Source: Stenotrophomonas mori
GTDB lineage: Bacteria; Pseudomonadota; Gammaproteobacteria; Xanthomonadales; Xanthomonadaceae
Direction: 5' to 3'
Assembly: GCF_023556335.1 (NCBI RefSeq)
Contig: NZ_JAIKTS010000003.1
Span: 63,670 to 127,669 of the forward strand
Length of the DNA stretch: 64,000 bases
Part shown: piece after piece, positions 16,633-27,270 of the stretch
How positions within the stretch are numbered: the stretch's first letter is position 1
Layout: each line of letters opens with the position of its first letter
The notes under the pieces: model-generated
The model's input: the letters and a program-made list of their open reading frames with translations, nothing else
What the model was told of the DNA's origin: nothing
The model's database searches: none
Made by a program: the position numbers and the translations under genes

Positions 16633-19425
16633 TTGAACACCATCGTCGATGCGGTGCTTGCAAGGCGGAAGGCGGTCACGCCGAGACAGTTGCTGGTTGT
16701 CGCCGTTACTTTCTCCCTGCTGCTGCTGGGGAGCGTGGCCGCGGCGGCGGGGCGGTATGCGCTCACGGCCATCGCGCTGCTTGCGCTGCAGGCGGTCGCG
16801 GTCATGGTGGTGCTGCTGTCGCAGCGGCGCATCTCCCAGCGTCTGAGCGAAGGCCTGCGAGGCCCGGGTGCACAGCAGGCCCGGCGGGGGAAGGGACGAA
16901 GCCTGCGCAGGTTCTCCGCGGCGCGCTATTACGCCAAGGCCAATGCCGACAAGTGCGTGGAGTTGGTCGGGCAGCTGGTGCTCGACCGTTCGCTGGACGG
17001 GCGTGACATCCTCGCCTACCGGGCGACCCGCGGTGAGCTGGACGTCGCCGGCATCCGCTCTCTGCTGGAGAGCTTCCGCATGCCGGGCAAGCGCGGAAGG
17101 GTCGTGGAGGCCGCCAGGGCCTTCGACAAGAGCGCCCTGCTCGGGTTGGCGCGAACCCTGTATCGCCAGGATGCCGGTGGCGGAGACCGGCTGGATGCGA
17201 TCTCGCTGTACCAGCTGGCATTGGCGCTCTTCGGTCGTTCGGCGCTGGAAACGAGCGATTTCGAATGGCTGGCAAGCCTGTTGATCCAGGAGCGGCGGCT
17301 CGAGGAAGCGCTGGGTTGGCTGAGTGATCCGGTCCTGTCGCCGGCAGTGTCGGCCAACCACTATTTCCTGCGCGCCAATGCGCTCAATCCTTTCGTCGAC
17401 CAGACTCCCGGCCTTTCCATCCGGCCTTGGCTGGATGCCCTCAACGCGGGCTATGGCGAATGGCAGCTGGCCGCCGTCGAAATGGCCGATGCGGCCGGCA
17501 ACGCGTTTTCCCGCCTGGCGGCGGGCGTGCAGGCCGCCAGCGTGGATGGGCCTCTGGTGAGCGTGATCATGCCGGTCTACTGCGCGGGCGCGCATACCGA
17601 CGTGGCGATCCGTTCGGTGCTTGCTCAAACCTGGAAGAACCTGGAGCTGATCATCGTCGATGACGGCAGTCCCGCCGAGCACCAGGCGGTGCTGACGCAC
17701 TGGGCCCAGGCCGACGAGCGCATACGGCTGATCCGCTGTCCGCAGAACCGTGGAGCCTATGTCGCCCGCAACGCGGGCCTGGATGCGGCCCGGGGCGAAT
17801 TCGTCACCTGCCACGATGCCGATGACTGGTCGCACCCGATGCGCATCAAGCGGCAGGCGAGTGATCTGGCCCGAAACTCCGGGCGCATCGCGAACCTGGT
17901 CAATCTGGTGCGCGTGGATGTGAACCTGGAGGTCCGCCATCGCCATCCCGGGCGAACCCTGCAGCATGTCGCGCTGTCCAGCCTCATGTTCCGCCGCGCG
18001 GAGGTGCTTGCGCGTGTGGGCTACTGGGATGCTGTGCGCAAGATGGGCGATGCCGAGTTCATCCACCGCATTGCCCTGGCGTTCGAGCAGAAGATCGAGA
18101 GCATTCTCCCGCCGCCGCTGCTGTTCGCCCTGCAGGACGTAGGCAGCCTGTCCGGTTCGGACATGTGCCGTGGCTTCATGCATCCGGAGCGGCAGCTCTA
18201 CCGTACGCGTTACCGTGAATGGCATGAGCGCATCGCCGCGGGCGAGGCCAGTGCATACCTGCCCGCCAGTCCGGAGACGCGCCCCTTCCCGGCGCCGATG
18301 TCGTTCCTGCCGCATCGGGGTGGGCGCGAGCAGTTCGACGTGCTCTTCGTCTCCGAGCTGGGCTTCACCGGCGGCAACGTGCACTCGCTCATCCATGAAA
18401 TGGAAATCTGCGTGGCGGCCGGCCTGAAGGTCGGTCTCGTGCATGTGCACAACCTGTTGTTCACGCACCTGGCCCGGCGTGAGCCCATCGACGCGCTTAC
18501 CGCGCTGGTGGTGTCCGGCAAGGTCACCCAGATCGCGATGACCACGCCGGCCGATGCTTCTCTGGTGATCGTGCGGTGGCCGGCGTGCTTCCAGTACACC
18601 TCGTCACTGCCGTCCGGCATACGCGGGCTGCAGACCGTGGTGGTCGCCAACCATCCGCCCTACGAACGGCATCAGGACCGGCACTCGTACGAAATGGGGC
18701 AAGTGAGCCGGAATGTCGCCGAGGCCTTCGGCCCCGCGCCGCGCTGGGCGCCGCAGTCGGCCACGATCCGCCGCATGCTGGAGCCGCAGCTGCCGGGGGG
18801 GGCATTGCTGGATGTCGACTGGATCGCGGTGCTTGCCAAGGCGCCGGTGCGTACGCACCGGCGCGAGGTGCCCGTGGCGGCGCTTCCGGTCATCGGCCGG
18901 CACTCGCGGGACCACCACCTGAAGTGGCCGGAAGACCGCGAGACCCTGCTGAAGGTGTACCCGTCCGACGGGACGTGCAAGGTGCGGGTGCTCGGCGGTG
19001 TCGATCACGTCATTGCGTCCGGCGCCCTGCGTGCCGAGGATATCGAGGGCTGGGAGGTCCATGGCTTCGGTACGCTGCAGCCGCTGGATTTCCTGAGGTC
19101 CATCGATTTCTTCGTGTATTTCCACCACAAGGACTGGGTCGAGGCGTTCGGCAGGGTGATCATGGAGGCGATGTTCGCCGGTGCGGTGGTGGTGCTGCCG
19201 CCCACGTTCGAGCCGGTGTTCGGCGAGGCGGCGCTCTACGCCGAGCCCGATGGCGTACAGGCACTGATCCAGGCCTACTACCGGGACTGGCCGCGCTTCC
19301 AGGAGCAGTCCGAGCGTGCGCTCGCCTATGCCCACGACAACTGCACGCCGGCGGCCTACCGGCGCCGTCTTGCCCGGCTGGGCGTGCAGGCGCTGTCCGC
19401 CGACCTCGATGCCGAGGCCGCGTGA
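16633..19425 (+). CDS. Large membrane-anchored glycosyltransferase, GT2 plus GT-B modules
   Basis: 930 residues, starting with TTG supported by AGGAGG seven bases upstream. Two hydrophobic segments lie near the N-terminus (about 18-38 and 40-62), followed by a basic stretch, so the protein is likely anchored on the cytoplasmic side. A helical region leads to a GT2 domain opening with VSVIMPVY (about 312), with VDDGSP and CHDADDWSHP. From about 570 a GT-B-like module follows (FDVLFVSELGFTGGNVHSL), ending with DWVEAFGRVIMEAMFAGAVVV, the nucleotide-sugar-binding half. It is a full-length paralogue of the protein at 4726-6750. It is separated by 182 bases from the sulfotransferase-like gene and may have its own promoter. 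Confidence 0.82.
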   Translation: MNTIVDAVLARRKAVTPRQLLVVAVTFSLLLLGSVAAAAGRYALTAIALLALQAVAVMVVLLSQRRISQRLSEGLRGPGAQQARRGKGRSLRRFSAARYYAKANADKCVELVGQLVLDRSLDGRDILAYRATRGELDVAGIRSLLESFRMPGKRGRVVEAARAFDKSALLGLARTLYRQDAGGGDRLDAISLYQLALALFGRSALETSDFEWLASLLIQERRLEEALGWLSDPVLSPAVSANHYFLRANALNPFVDQTPGLSIRPWLDALNAGYGEWQLAAVEMADAAGNAFSRLAAGVQAASVDGPLVSVIMPVYCAGAHTDVAIRSVLAQTWKNLELIIVDDGSPAEHQAVLTHWAQADERIRLIRCPQNRGAYVARNAGLDAARGEFVTCHDADDWSHPMRIKRQASDLARNSGRIANLVNLVRVDVNLEVRHRHPGRTLQHVALSSLMFRRAEVLARVGYWDAVRKMGDAEFIHRIALAFEQKIESILPPPLLFALQDVGSLSGSDMCRGFMHPERQLYRTRYREWHERIAAGEASAYLPASPETRPFPAPMSFLPHRGGREQFDVLFVSELGFTGGNVHSLIHEMEICVAAGLKVGLVHVHNLLFTHLARREPIDALTALVVSGKVTQIAMTTPADASLVIVRWPACFQYTSSLPSGIRGLQTVVVANHPPYERHQDRHSYEMGQVSRNVAEAFGPAPRWAPQSATIRRMLEPQLPGGALLDVDWIAVLAKAPVRTHRREVPVAALPVIGRHSRDHHLKWPEDRETLLKVYPSDGTCKVRVLGGVDHVIASGALRAEDIEGWEVHGFGTLQPLDFLRSIDFFVYFHHKDWVEAFGRVIMEAMFAGAVVVLPPTFEPVFGEAALYAEPDGVQALIQAYYRDWPRFQEQSERALAYAHDNCTPAAYRRRLARLGVQALSADLDAEAA

Positions 19426-19665
19426 TACGTGGCCCGGGCCATGCCGGCAGTATCGGCGGAGAAAGGCGTGCGGGAGCGGGCGTCCCGTGCCCGGGCGGCG
19501 CCGATACCTGCAGGCGGGTTGTGCACGGGCCGGCACCGCGGCCCTATCATTCCTCCACCGATACACGCGAGCATCCTGGTCGTGGACATGCGTCTGCGAT
19601 CGAACCTGACGGGGGCTGCCGCGGTGTCGGCGCTGCCTCCCTCCCTTCCGTCCTGACGAGCCTGC

Positions 19666-21648
19666 ATGTCCGCACCCCCCGAGAACGCTAGGTTGAGGCA
19701 GGACATCCAGGGGCTGCGCGGGGTCGCGGTGGGCCTGGTGCTGCTGTTCCATGTCTGGCCGCGCCTGCTGCCCGGGGGCTATGTCGGCGTCGACGTGTTC
19801 TTCGTCATCTCCGGCTACCTGATCACCTCGTTGTTGCTGCGCGAGGCCGCGGCTACCGGTGGCATCGATTTCGCCACGTTCTACCTCCGCCGCGCGCGGC
19901 GCCTGCTCCCGGCGGCGACGCTGGTGCTGGCCGTCGTCGTGTTGACGACGCCCTTGCTGCTGCCTGCGCATCGATGGGCGGAGACGGCGGCGGAGGTGGT
20001 CGCGTCGGCCACCTATGTCGAGAACTGGTGGCTGGCGCACGCGGCGGTGGACTATCTGTCGGCGGAGAACGCGGCCAGCCCTGTGCAGCACTACTGGTCG
20101 CTGTCGATCGAAGAGCAGTTCTATATCGTCTGGCCCGCACTGATCGCCCTGGCGTCCCTCGTGGCGGCACGCCTCCGGCTCGGGGCGAACCGGGTGGTGC
20201 GTGCCGTGGTCGTGGCCGTGGTCGGCGTTTCGCTGCTGCTTTCCATCCAGACCACGCGTGCCGAGCCGGCGCAGGCCTATTTCTTCAGCCATGCGCGGGT
20301 CTGGGAGCTGGCCATCGGTGCCGCATTGGCAGCCTGGCCGCGTGCTCTGCCGCGGCCGATCGCAGGCTGGCTGGGCCTGGCGGGTATCGTGGCCATCCTG
20401 TATGCGGCGATCACGTTCTCGGCGGCCACGCCTTTCCCGGGCTACATGGCATTGCTGCCGGTGCTGGGTGCGGCGGCGGTGCTGGCGGCGGGTGCGGACG
20501 GCGGCGGCTACCGCGTGCTGGCGATACGCCCGTTGACCTTCGTCGGAGACATTTCGTATTCGCTGTATCTGTGGCATTGGCCGTTGATCGTTTTCCACGC
20601 GGCGTATAGCGGACGGGAGCCAGGCCTCTGGAGCGGGCTGGCGCTTGTCGTCGTCGCGGTCGGGCTGGCCTGGGTGAGCAAGCGCCAGGTCGAAGACCGC
20701 TTCCGGCACGTCCGTGAGGGCGGCCGTGGCGTGGTGAAGCTGGTGGCTGCTGCCGCTATTCCGGTCGGGTTGGCGCTGGCACTGCTCGGGTATATCCATG
20801 CTGCGGGACGCGTGGATGCCACGACGCATCCTGGTGCGCGGGTGCTGGACGGTGTCCAGGCGCCGGAAGGCAAGGGCTATGCGCCGGCACTGGAAGCGCT
20901 GGGCCTGGATCGGGCGGCCGCCTATGACAATGGATGCCATCTGTCCTTTGCGGGCGACGAGCCGGTGGCCTGCCGCTTCGGAGATCCGTCAGGGGCCTTG
21001 AAAGTGTGGGTGGTGGGCGATTCGCATGCGGTGAACTGGCTGCCCGCCATCGAGGAAATCGCCAAGCGCCGGCAATGGAACGTCAGCAGCTACACCAAGT
21101 CTTCCTGTGGCTGGATGCCGGTGATGACACGGCGCGACGGCCAGCCGTACAGGGAATGCAGGGCCTGGGGGCAACGCCTGTTCGCGCTGCTCGAGCAGGA
21201 GCGCCCGGACGTGGTCATCGTGAGCCAGATGTACAGTCACCGGACCCATGCGCGCAACGGCGGGAAGGCACCTTCGGTCCCTGCCGCATTGCGCCGCACC
21301 TGGAGCCGGATCGAGGCCTCTGGCGCGCAGGTCGTGGTCATCGCCGACACGCCGCGCTGGGCGCGCGACCCGGGCCAGTGCCTGGCCCGCGACGCCGGCT
21401 GTGCGTTGCCGTTGCGGCAGCTCGCCCACCGCGATCCGCAGCTGTCGGCGCTGCGCAAGGCACCGACGGTGGGCCTGGTCGACATGACCGATACCGTGTG
21501 CCCGGACGCACGTTGCCCGGTGGTGATCGGCAATGTCGTGGTCTGGCGTGATCGCCACCACTTGACCGCGAGCTACGCGCGCTCGGCGGCGGATATCCTC
21601 GAACGGCGGTTGACCGCCGCATCCACGCGCCTGTCGCAAAACGAATGA
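19666..21648 (+). CDS. OafA-type acyltransferase with C-terminal SGNH domain
   Basis: 660 residues. The N-terminal half (to about 370) is an acyltransferase-3 membrane domain of about ten helices: [20 protein letters not shown] and [17 protein letters not shown] are the standard opening, carrying the conserved Arg and His. The C-terminal half is a periplasmic SGNH domain: [12 protein letters not shown] (nucleophile Ser near 451) and the late DRHHLT (about 628) with the catalytic Asp/His. Such fusions O-acetylate O-antigen sugars in the periplasm. It is the last gene of the cluster before etfA, and its stop codon lies inside the terminator hairpin that closes the locus. The 240 bases upstream of the ATG show no other gene. 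Confidence 0.9.
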   Translation: MSAPPENARLRQDIQGLRGVAVGLVLLFHVWPRLLPGGYVGVDVFFVISGYLITSLLLREAAATGGIDFATFYLRRARRLLPAATLVLAVVVLTTPLLLPAHRWAETAAEVVASATYVENWWLAHAAVDYLSAENAASPVQHYWSLSIEEQFYIVWPALIALASLVAARLRLGANRVVRAVVVAVVGVSLLLSIQTTRAEPAQAYFFSHARVWELAIGAALAAWPRALPRPIAGWLGLAGIVAILYAAITFSAATPFPGYMALLPVLGAAAVLAAGADGGGYRVLAIRPLTFVGDISYSLYLWHWPLIVFHAAYSGREPGLWSGLALVVVAVGLAWVSKRQVEDRFRHVREGGRGVVKLVAAAAIPVGLALALLGYIHAAGRVDATTHPGARVLDGVQAPEGKGYAPALEALGLDRAAAYDNGCHLSFAGDEPVACRFGDPSGALKVWVVGDSHAVNWLPAIEEIAKRRQWNVSSYTKSSCGWMPVMTRRDGQPYRECRAWGQRLFALLEQERPDVVIVSQMYSHRTHARNGGKAPSVPAALRRTWSRIEASGAQVVVIADTPRWARDPGQCLARDAGCALPLRQLAHRDPQLSALRKAPTVGLVDMTDTVCPDARCPVVIGNVVVWRDRHHLTASYARSAADILERRLTAASTRLSQNE

Positions 21649-21673
21649 CGCCTGCCCCAGTGGGGCAGGCGTC
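21647..21673. terminator. Bidirectional hairpin terminator between the glycan locus and etfA
   Basis: Perfect 12-bp stem GACGCCTGCCCC / GGGGCAGGCGTC with a three-base loop AGT. It overlaps the stop codon of the acyltransferase gene and lies 24 bases after the convergent etfA stop, so it can serve both. There is no long T-run on either side, as is common in high-GC genomes. Confidence 0.85.
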
Positions 21674-21696
21674 GCACACGGGACACCGGCAGCGGC

Positions 21697-22635
21697 TCAG
21701 CCCAGCGCGGCTTCCAGCTCCGGCAGCACGGCGAACAGGTCGCCGACCAGCCCGATGTCGGCCACTTCGAAGATCGGCGCATCGCCGTCCTTGTTGATGG
21801 CGACGATGGTGCCGGCGTCCTTGATGCCGGTCAGGTGCTGGATGGCGCCGGAGATGCCGACGGCGATGTACAGCTCCGGAGCGATGATCTTGCCGGTCTG
21901 GCCGACCTGCATGTCACTGGGCACGTAGCCGGCGTCCACGGCCGCGCGCGAGGCGCCGACCGCGGCGCCGAGCCTGTCGGCGAGCGCGTAGACGATCCGG
22001 AAGTTCTCCTCGGAGCCGACGCCGCGGCCGCCGGACACCACGCGCTTGGCGCTCTGCAGGTCCGGGCGGTCGCTCTTGCCACTGGCCAGGCCGATGAAGC
22101 GGGTGTGCGTGGGCAGGGCGGCATCGCTGTCCAGGGCCTCCACCGGGGCGCTGCCACCCTTGGCGGCTTCCGCCCAGGAGGCGGCGCGGACGGTGGCGAC
22201 CACGACCTGGTCGGCCGGGACCTCGACGGTGATGATGGCGTTGCCGGCGTAGATCGGGCGCTTGAAGGTGTGCGGGCCTTCCACGCTCATCAGGTCGGAG
22301 ACCTGGTTGACGCCGAGCAGGGCGGCGACCGCGGGCATCAGGTCCTTGCCGGTGGTGGTCGAGCAGCCGAACACATGGCTGTAGCCGGCGGCGGCCTTGG
22401 CGACCTGGGGGGCCTGCACCTGGGCCAGGGCGTGCGCGTTGGCCGGGTTGGCCAGGGTGAGCACCCTGTTGACGCCGGCGATCTGCGCGGCCTCGGCGGC
22501 CACGCCGGCCGGGTCGGCGGCCAGCACCAGCACGTCGATGTCGCCGCCCACGGCGGCGGCGGCCGAGACGGTCTTGGCGACGGCGCTGTTGAGCTTGCCG
22601 TCCAGGTGTTCGGCGATGACGAGAATCTTGGCCAT
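21697..22635 (-). CDS. etfA: Electron transfer flavoprotein alpha subunit
   Basis: 312 residues starting [19 protein letters not shown]; the open frame continues upstream only as a shadow of etfB. It pairs with EtfB to carry electrons from acyl-CoA and other dehydrogenases to ETF:quinone oxidoreductase. The C-terminal FAD domain is recognisable from [10 protein letters not shown] and from [21 protein letters not shown], followed by [22 protein letters not shown]. The start overlaps the etfB stop by one base, so the two are co-translated. In Xanthomonas this gene marks the conserved border of the lipopolysaccharide locus, and the same junction is seen here. Confidence 0.96.
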   Translation of the reverse strand: MAKILVIAEHLDGKLNSAVAKTVSAAAAVGGDIDVLVLAADPAGVAAEAAQIAGVNRVLTLANPANAHALAQVQAPQVAKAAAGYSHVFGCSTTTGKDLMPAVAALLGVNQVSDLMSVEGPHTFKRPIYAGNAIITVEVPADQVVVATVRAASWAEAAKGGSAPVEALDSDAALPTHTRFIGLASGKSDRPDLQSAKRVVSGGRGVGSEENFRIVYALADRLGAAVGASRAAVDAGYVPSDMQVGQTGKIIAPELYIAVGISGAIQHLTGIKDAGTIVAINKDGDAPIFEVADIGLVGDLFAVLPELEAALG

Positions 22636-23381
22636 TACAGCAACCCCTTCTGCTTGAGTGCGGCCACCAGCTCGGCGGCATCCTTCACCATCACGCCCTT
22701 GCTGCGCTTGGCGGGGGCGGCATAGTGGGTGGTCTTGAACGTGTCGGCGGCGTCGACGCCGAGGTCGGCCAGCTGCAGGGTCTCCAGCGGCTTGGCCTTG
22801 GCCTTCATGATGTCCGGCAGCTTGATGAAGCGCGGTTCGTTCAGGCGCAGGTCGGTGGTGATCACCGCCGGCAGGTCCACCTCCAGGGTTTCCAGTCCGG
22901 CGTCCACCTCGCGGGTCACGGTGGCCTTGCCGTCGGCGACCTCGACCTTCGAGGCGAAGGTGGCCTGCGGGCGCGCCCACAGCGTCGCCAGCATCTGCCC
23001 GGTCTGGTTGGCATCGTCGTCGATGGCCTGCTTGCCGAGGATGACCAGGTCCGGCTGTTCCTTCTCCACCAGCTTGAGCAGGGTGCGCGCGGCGGTCAGC
23101 GGCTGGATGGCCTGGTCGGTGACCACGTGGATGGCGCGGTTGGCGCCCATGGCCAGGCCGTTGCGCAGGTGGGCCTGGGCATCGGCCGGGGCGATGGTCG
23201 CCACGACCACTTCGCTCGCCACCCCCTTGTCACGCAGGCGCAGCGCTTCTTCCAGCGCGATCTCGTCGAACGGATTGGGCGACAGCTTGACGCCGTCGGT
23301 AACCACGCCGGAACCATCCGGCTTGACCTGAATGCGGACGTTGTAGTCCACCACGCGCTTGTACGCGACGAGGATTTTCAT
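22635..23381 (-). CDS. etfB: Electron transfer flavoprotein beta subunit
   Basis: 248 residues beginning MKILVAYKRVVDYNVRI, the family opening. It has the AMP-binding region, the ETF beta signature around DLVILGKQAIDDDANQTGQML and VEVADGKATVTREVDAGLE. It forms the heterodimer with EtfA and holds structural AMP. It is first in the etfBA operon; 276 bases separate its start from the divergent rmlB start, leaving room for two promoters. Confidence 0.96.
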   Translation of the reverse strand: MKILVAYKRVVDYNVRIQVKPDGSGVVTDGVKLSPNPFDEIALEEALRLRDKGVASEVVVATIAPADAQAHLRNGLAMGANRAIHVVTDQAIQPLTAARTLLKLVEKEQPDLVILGKQAIDDDANQTGQMLATLWARPQATFASKVEVADGKATVTREVDAGLETLEVDLPAVITTDLRLNEPRFIKLPDIMKAKAKPLETLQLADLGVDAADTFKTTHYAAPAKRSKGVMVKDAAELVAALKQKGLL

Positions 23382-23657
23382 GTGCTGCGGGATCCTTCGA
23401 TTACGGGGGGCCGGCGCGACGCCGGACGGATGAACGCCCGATTCTAGCGGCTGGAGGATGTGCGCGCGAATGCACGGGCAGGCACGGCCGGTGCCCTCGC
23501 GCGATGCGGTGCGGACGGTTCATGCGCCGCTGATCGCCGGTGGCGGCCATGCCGGTGCGGGCCCGCCGTTCAGGGGCGGCAGGGCCAGCCGCCGGGGGGC
23601 TGGCTGTATCCTGTGTGCTCCGGCGCGGACGCCTGGAAGCTATCGGGAGAACAAGCA

Positions 23658-24713
23658 GTGTCCACATGGCTAGTGACCGGTGGAGCCGGTTTCATCGGCG
23701 GCAATTTCGTGCTCGAGGCGGTGGCCCGTGGCGTCAAGGTCGTCAACCTGGATGCCCTGACCTATGCGGGCAACCTGCGGACCCTGGCGGGTCTGGGGGG
23801 CCATCCCGGGCACGTCTTCGTGCACGGCGACATCGGCGACCGCGAGCTGGTCGGGCGGCTGTTGGCCGAACACCGGCCCGACGCCGTGCTGAATTTCGCC
23901 GCCGAGAGCCACGTGGACCGCTCGATCGACGGTCCGGGGGCCTTCGTCCAGACCAATGTGGTCGGTACCCTGGGGCTGCTCGAGGCGGTCCGCGACCACT
24001 GGAAGACGCTGCCGGCCGCGGCGGCCGCCGCGTTCCGCTTCCTGCATGTGTCCACCGACGAGGTCTACGGCACCCTGGGCGAAACCGGAAAGTTCACCGA
24101 AACCACGCCGTACGCGCCCAACTCGCCGTACTCGGCATCCAAGGCCGCGTCGGACCACCTGGTGCGGGCGTTCCACCATACCTACGGGCTGCCGGTGCTG
24201 ACCACGCACTGTTCCAACAACTACGGTCCGTACCATTTCCCGGAGAAGCTCATCCCGCTGGTGATCGCCAAGGCGCTGGCCGGCGAACCGCTGCCGGTGT
24301 ACGGCGACGGTCGGCAGGTGCGCGACTGGCTGTTCGTCGCCGACCACTGCGAGGCGATCCGCACCGTGCTGGCCGGCGGCCGGGTGGGCGCGACCTACAA
24401 CATCGGCGGCAATGCCGAGAAGCAGAACATCGAGGTGGTGCAGGCGGTCTGCGCGCTGCTCGATGCGCGCCGGCCGCGTGCGGACGGGTTGCCGCGCAGC
24501 CGCCAGATCGTCCATGTCGCCGACCGCCCGGGCCACGACCGCCGGTATGCGATCGACGCCACCCGGCTGCAGGAGGAGCTGGGCTGGGCACCGGCCCGCA
24601 CCTTCGAGCAGGGCCTCGCACTCACCGTGGACTGGTACCTGGCCAACCAGGCCTGGGTCGATGGCGTCCTCGACGGCAGCTACCGCCTGCAGCGCATCGG
24701 CACCGCGGCCTGA
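23658..24713 (+). CDS. rmlB: dTDP-glucose 4,6-dehydratase
   Basis: 351 residues. The GTG start at 23658 is set by the homologous opening STWLVTGGAGFIGGNFV and the GGGAGA eight bases before it; the frame is open much further upstream but that part is not protein-like. It has the NAD-binding GGAGFIGG, the catalytic STDEVYG loop and the YSASKAASDHLV Tyr-x3-Lys pair. It makes dTDP-4-keto-6-deoxyglucose, the second step to dTDP-L-rhamnose. First gene of the rmlBACD operon, divergent from etfB. Confidence 0.97.
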   Translation: MSTWLVTGGAGFIGGNFVLEAVARGVKVVNLDALTYAGNLRTLAGLGGHPGHVFVHGDIGDRELVGRLLAEHRPDAVLNFAAESHVDRSIDGPGAFVQTNVVGTLGLLEAVRDHWKTLPAAAAAAFRFLHVSTDEVYGTLGETGKFTETTPYAPNSPYSASKAASDHLVRAFHHTYGLPVLTTHCSNNYGPYHFPEKLIPLVIAKALAGEPLPVYGDGRQVRDWLFVADHCEAIRTVLAGGRVGATYNIGGNAEKQNIEVVQAVCALLDARRPRADGLPRSRQIVHVADRPGHDRRYAIDATRLQEELGWAPARTFEQGLALTVDWYLANQAWVDGVLDGSYRLQRIGTAA

Positions 24714-24728
24714 TCCAGGGGAGACGAC

Positions 24729-25616
24729 ATGGTTCGACGCAAGGGCATCATCCTCGCCGGCGGTTCCGGCACGCGGCTGTATCCGATCACCCAGGGCATC
24801 AGCAAGCAGCTGCTGCCGGTGTACGACAAGCCGATGATCTACTACCCGCTCAGCGTGTTGATGATGGCCGGCATCCGCGAGGTGCTGATCATCAACACGC
24901 CGCATGAGCAGGCCCTGTTCCAGGCGCTGCTGGGCGACGGTTCGCAATGGGGCATGGACATCCGCTACGCGGTCCAGCCGCGTCCCGACGGGCTGGCGCA
25001 GGCCTACCTGATCGGCCGCGACTTCCTCGCCGGGATGCCCAGCTGCCTGGTGCTGGGCGACAACATCTTCCATGGCCACGGCCTGCGCGAACTGCTGGCA
25101 AGGGCCGATGCCCGCACGGCCGGCGCAACCGTTTTCGGCTACTGGGTCAATGATCCGGAACGCTACGGCGTGGCCGAGTTCGATGCCGCGGGGCGGGTCG
25201 TCGACATCCAGGAAAAACCGCTGGTGCCCCGTTCCAACTATGCGGTGACCGGCCTGTACTTCTACGACGGGCAGGCCAGCGACCATGCGCGCGAACTCAG
25301 GCCGTCGGCGCGCGGGGAACTGGAGATCACCGACCTCAACAAATGCTACCTGGAGGCGGGCACGCTGTACCTGGAGCCGCTGGGCCGTGGCTATGCCTGG
25401 CTCGACACCGGCACCCACCAGTCGCTGCTGGAAGCCGCCAACTTCATCGAGACCCTGCAGACCCGGCAGGGCCTTCAGGTGTGCTGCCCGGAGGAGATCG
25501 CCTACGGACAGGGCTGGATCGGCGCCGCCGAACTGGAGGCGCTGGCCGCGCCGCTGCTCAAGAGTGGCTATGGTCGGTACCTGAACAAGCTGCTGCAACG
25601 AGGAGTGGTGCCGTGA
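24729..25616 (+). CDS. rmlA: Glucose-1-phosphate thymidylyltransferase
   Basis: 295 residues. The nucleotide-binding signature [14 protein letters not shown] is at the N-terminus, followed by [26 protein letters not shown] and IQEKP are the metal and sugar-phosphate sites of the family. It forms dTDP-glucose from glucose-1-phosphate and dTTP, the entry step to rhamnose and typically feedback-inhibited by dTDP-rhamnose. It lies 15 bases after rmlB with GGGGAGACGAC before the ATG, and overlaps rmlC by four bases. Confidence 0.97.
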   Translation: MVRRKGIILAGGSGTRLYPITQGISKQLLPVYDKPMIYYPLSVLMMAGIREVLIINTPHEQALFQALLGDGSQWGMDIRYAVQPRPDGLAQAYLIGRDFLAGMPSCLVLGDNIFHGHGLRELLARADARTAGATVFGYWVNDPERYGVAEFDAAGRVVDIQEKPLVPRSNYAVTGLYFYDGQASDHARELRPSARGELEITDLNKCYLEAGTLYLEPLGRGYAWLDTGTHQSLLEAANFIETLQTRQGLQVCCPEEIAYGQGWIGAAELEALAAPLLKSGYGRYLNKLLQRGVVP

Positions 25617-26185
25617 ACGTGATTCAGACCCGATTGCCCGGTTGCGCGATCATCGAGCCGGCGGTGTTCGGCGATGCGCGCGGCTGCTTCTTCGAAACCT
25701 GGAACGCGGAACGCTTCGCGGCCCTGGGGCTGCCGGACCGCTTCGTCCAGAACAACGTGTCCACCTCCAGCCGGGGCGTGTTGCGCGGACTCCATTACCA
25801 GTGGCCGCGCCCGCAGGGCAAGCTGGTCAGCGTGCTGGAGGGTGAGGTCTACGACGTGGCCGTGGACATCCGCCGCGGGTCGCCGACGTTCGGGCGCTGG
25901 GAGGCCGTGGTGCTGAGCGCGGAGAACAAGAAGCAGTTCTGGATACCCGAGGGGTTCGCCCACGGGTTCGCGGTGCTGTCCGAGCGTGCGGTCTTCAGCT
26001 ATCTGTGCACCGATGTCTATGTGAAGGAGGCCGATGCCGGCGTGCGCTGGAACGATGCGGCCCTGGCCATCGACTGGCCGCTGGCCGAGCCGATCCTGTC
26101 GGCCAAGGACCAGCAGGCCCCGTTCCTGGAAGACATCGCCGAAGACCGCCTGCCGGTCTATGCGCCGGCGCCGGAGCGCGGATGA
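25613..26185 (+). CDS. rmlC: dTDP-4-dehydrorhamnose 3,5-epimerase
   Basis: 190 residues. The GTG start at 25613 overlaps the rmlA stop (GTGA), with AGGAG upstream; a second GTG two codons on is possible. The cupin-fold epimerase motifs are clear: [28 protein letters not shown] with the catalytic histidine, and [14 protein letters not shown]. It converts dTDP-4-keto-6-deoxyglucose to the L-lyxo form. Its stop overlaps the rmlD start by four bases. Confidence 0.96.
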   Translation: MNVIQTRLPGCAIIEPAVFGDARGCFFETWNAERFAALGLPDRFVQNNVSTSSRGVLRGLHYQWPRPQGKLVSVLEGEVYDVAVDIRRGSPTFGRWEAVVLSAENKKQFWIPEGFAHGFAVLSERAVFSYLCTDVYVKEADAGVRWNDAALAIDWPLAEPILSAKDQQAPFLEDIAEDRLPVYAPAPERG

Positions 26186-27081
26186 CGGTTCTGGTATTCG
26201 GCGGCAACGGCCAGGTCGGGCAGGCGCTGCTGCGCGCGCTGGCGCCGTTGGGCGCGCGGGTGGCCACCACCCGCAGCGGCACGCTGCCCGACGGGCGCGC
26301 GTGCGAGGTCGCCGATTTCGACCAGCCCGACCGGCTGCCGCGGCTGTTGGAGCGCCTGCGGCCGTCCGTGGTGGTCAACGCGGCCGCCTATACCGCGGTG
26401 GACCGTGCCGAGCGGGAGCCGGAGGCGGCATTCCGTGCCAATGCCGAGGCCCCGGACGCGATCGCGCGCTGGTGTGCCGCCCGCGGCGTGCCACTGGTGC
26501 ATTACTCCACCGACTACGTGTTCGACGGGCAGGCAACGGTTCCTTACCGGGAGGACGCACCGACCGCGCCGCTGGGCGTGTACGGCGCCAGCAAGCGTGC
26601 CGGCGAACAGGCGGTGCGCGCCGCCGGCGGGCGCCACCTGATCTTCCGCACCGCCTGGGTATACGCCGCCCACGGCGGCAATTTCCTGCGCACCATGCTG
26701 CGCCTGGGCGGGGAGCACGCACGGCTGCGGGTGGTGGCCGACCAGGTCGGCACGCCGACGCCGGCGGCGCTGATCGCCGACGTCACCGTGCAGGCGCTGC
26801 GGCATCCCGGCGGGCTGTCCGGCACCTGGCACCTGACCGCGTCGGGGCAGACCAGCTGGCACGGCTTCGCCGAGGCGATCTTCGCCGAGGCACGGGCCGC
26901 CGGGCTGCTGGCGAGCGTGCCGGCGGTGGAAGCCATTCCCAGCACGGCGTACCCGACGCCGGCGAAGCGGCCCGCCTGGTCGGTGCTGGATACCGGCCGG
27001 CTGCGGCAGGATTTCGGTATCGCGCTGCCCTCCTGGCAGGACGGCCTGGCGCGGGTGATGGCGGAGATCGCGGCGGCCTGA
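26182..27081 (+). CDS. rmlD: dTDP-4-dehydrorhamnose reductase
   Basis: 299 residues. The N-terminal GGNGQVGQAL binds NADPH; the catalytic STDYVFDG and YGASKRAGEQAV (Tyr-x3-Lys) are in place. It completes dTDP-L-rhamnose for the O-antigen and other rhamnosylated glycans. Last gene of the four-gene operon, with ATGA coupling to rmlC. A strong hairpin follows at 27199, shared with the convergent xanB. Confidence 0.96.
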   Translation: MTVLVFGGNGQVGQALLRALAPLGARVATTRSGTLPDGRACEVADFDQPDRLPRLLERLRPSVVVNAAAYTAVDRAEREPEAAFRANAEAPDAIARWCAARGVPLVHYSTDYVFDGQATVPYREDAPTAPLGVYGASKRAGEQAVRAAGGRHLIFRTAWVYAAHGGNFLRTMLRLGGEHARLRVVADQVGTPTPAALIADVTVQALRHPGGLSGTWHLTASGQTSWHGFAEAIFAEARAAGLLASVPAVEAIPSTAYPTPAKRPAWSVLDTGRLRQDFGIALPSWQDGLARVMAEIAAA

Positions 27082-27198
27082 CGCGGCCCACCCCGGGCGC
27101 AGGCGCAGGCACAAGCCACGGCCGCGGGCCGGGATTCCCTCCTTCGCCGATCACGGGCGGACCGGTCCACGCGCGGCCGGTCTCCCCATGGAACGGGA

Positions 27199-27224
27199 CC
27201 TTCGTCCCCGCCGGGGGACGAAGG
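27199..27224. terminator. Hairpin terminator between rmlD and xanB
   Basis: Perfect 11-bp stem CCTTCGTCCCC / GGGGACGAAGG with a four-base loop, between two convergent operons. It is about 115 bases after the rmlD stop and 47 bases after the xanB stop (minus strand). It can act in both directions. No T-run. Confidence 0.8.
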
Positions 27225-27270
27225 CGCTGGTGCCGCCGCGCGGCCACCGGCGCTGCCGCGCGCGGGCGCC

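Noticed and set aside
16561..18468. 635-codon minus-strand open frame
   Set aside because: Antisense shadow of the 930-residue transferase.
18604..20940. 778-codon minus-strand open frame over the transferase and OafA genes
   Set aside because: Spans two real plus-strand genes and their gap; composition is His/Gln/Arg-rich as in other shadows.
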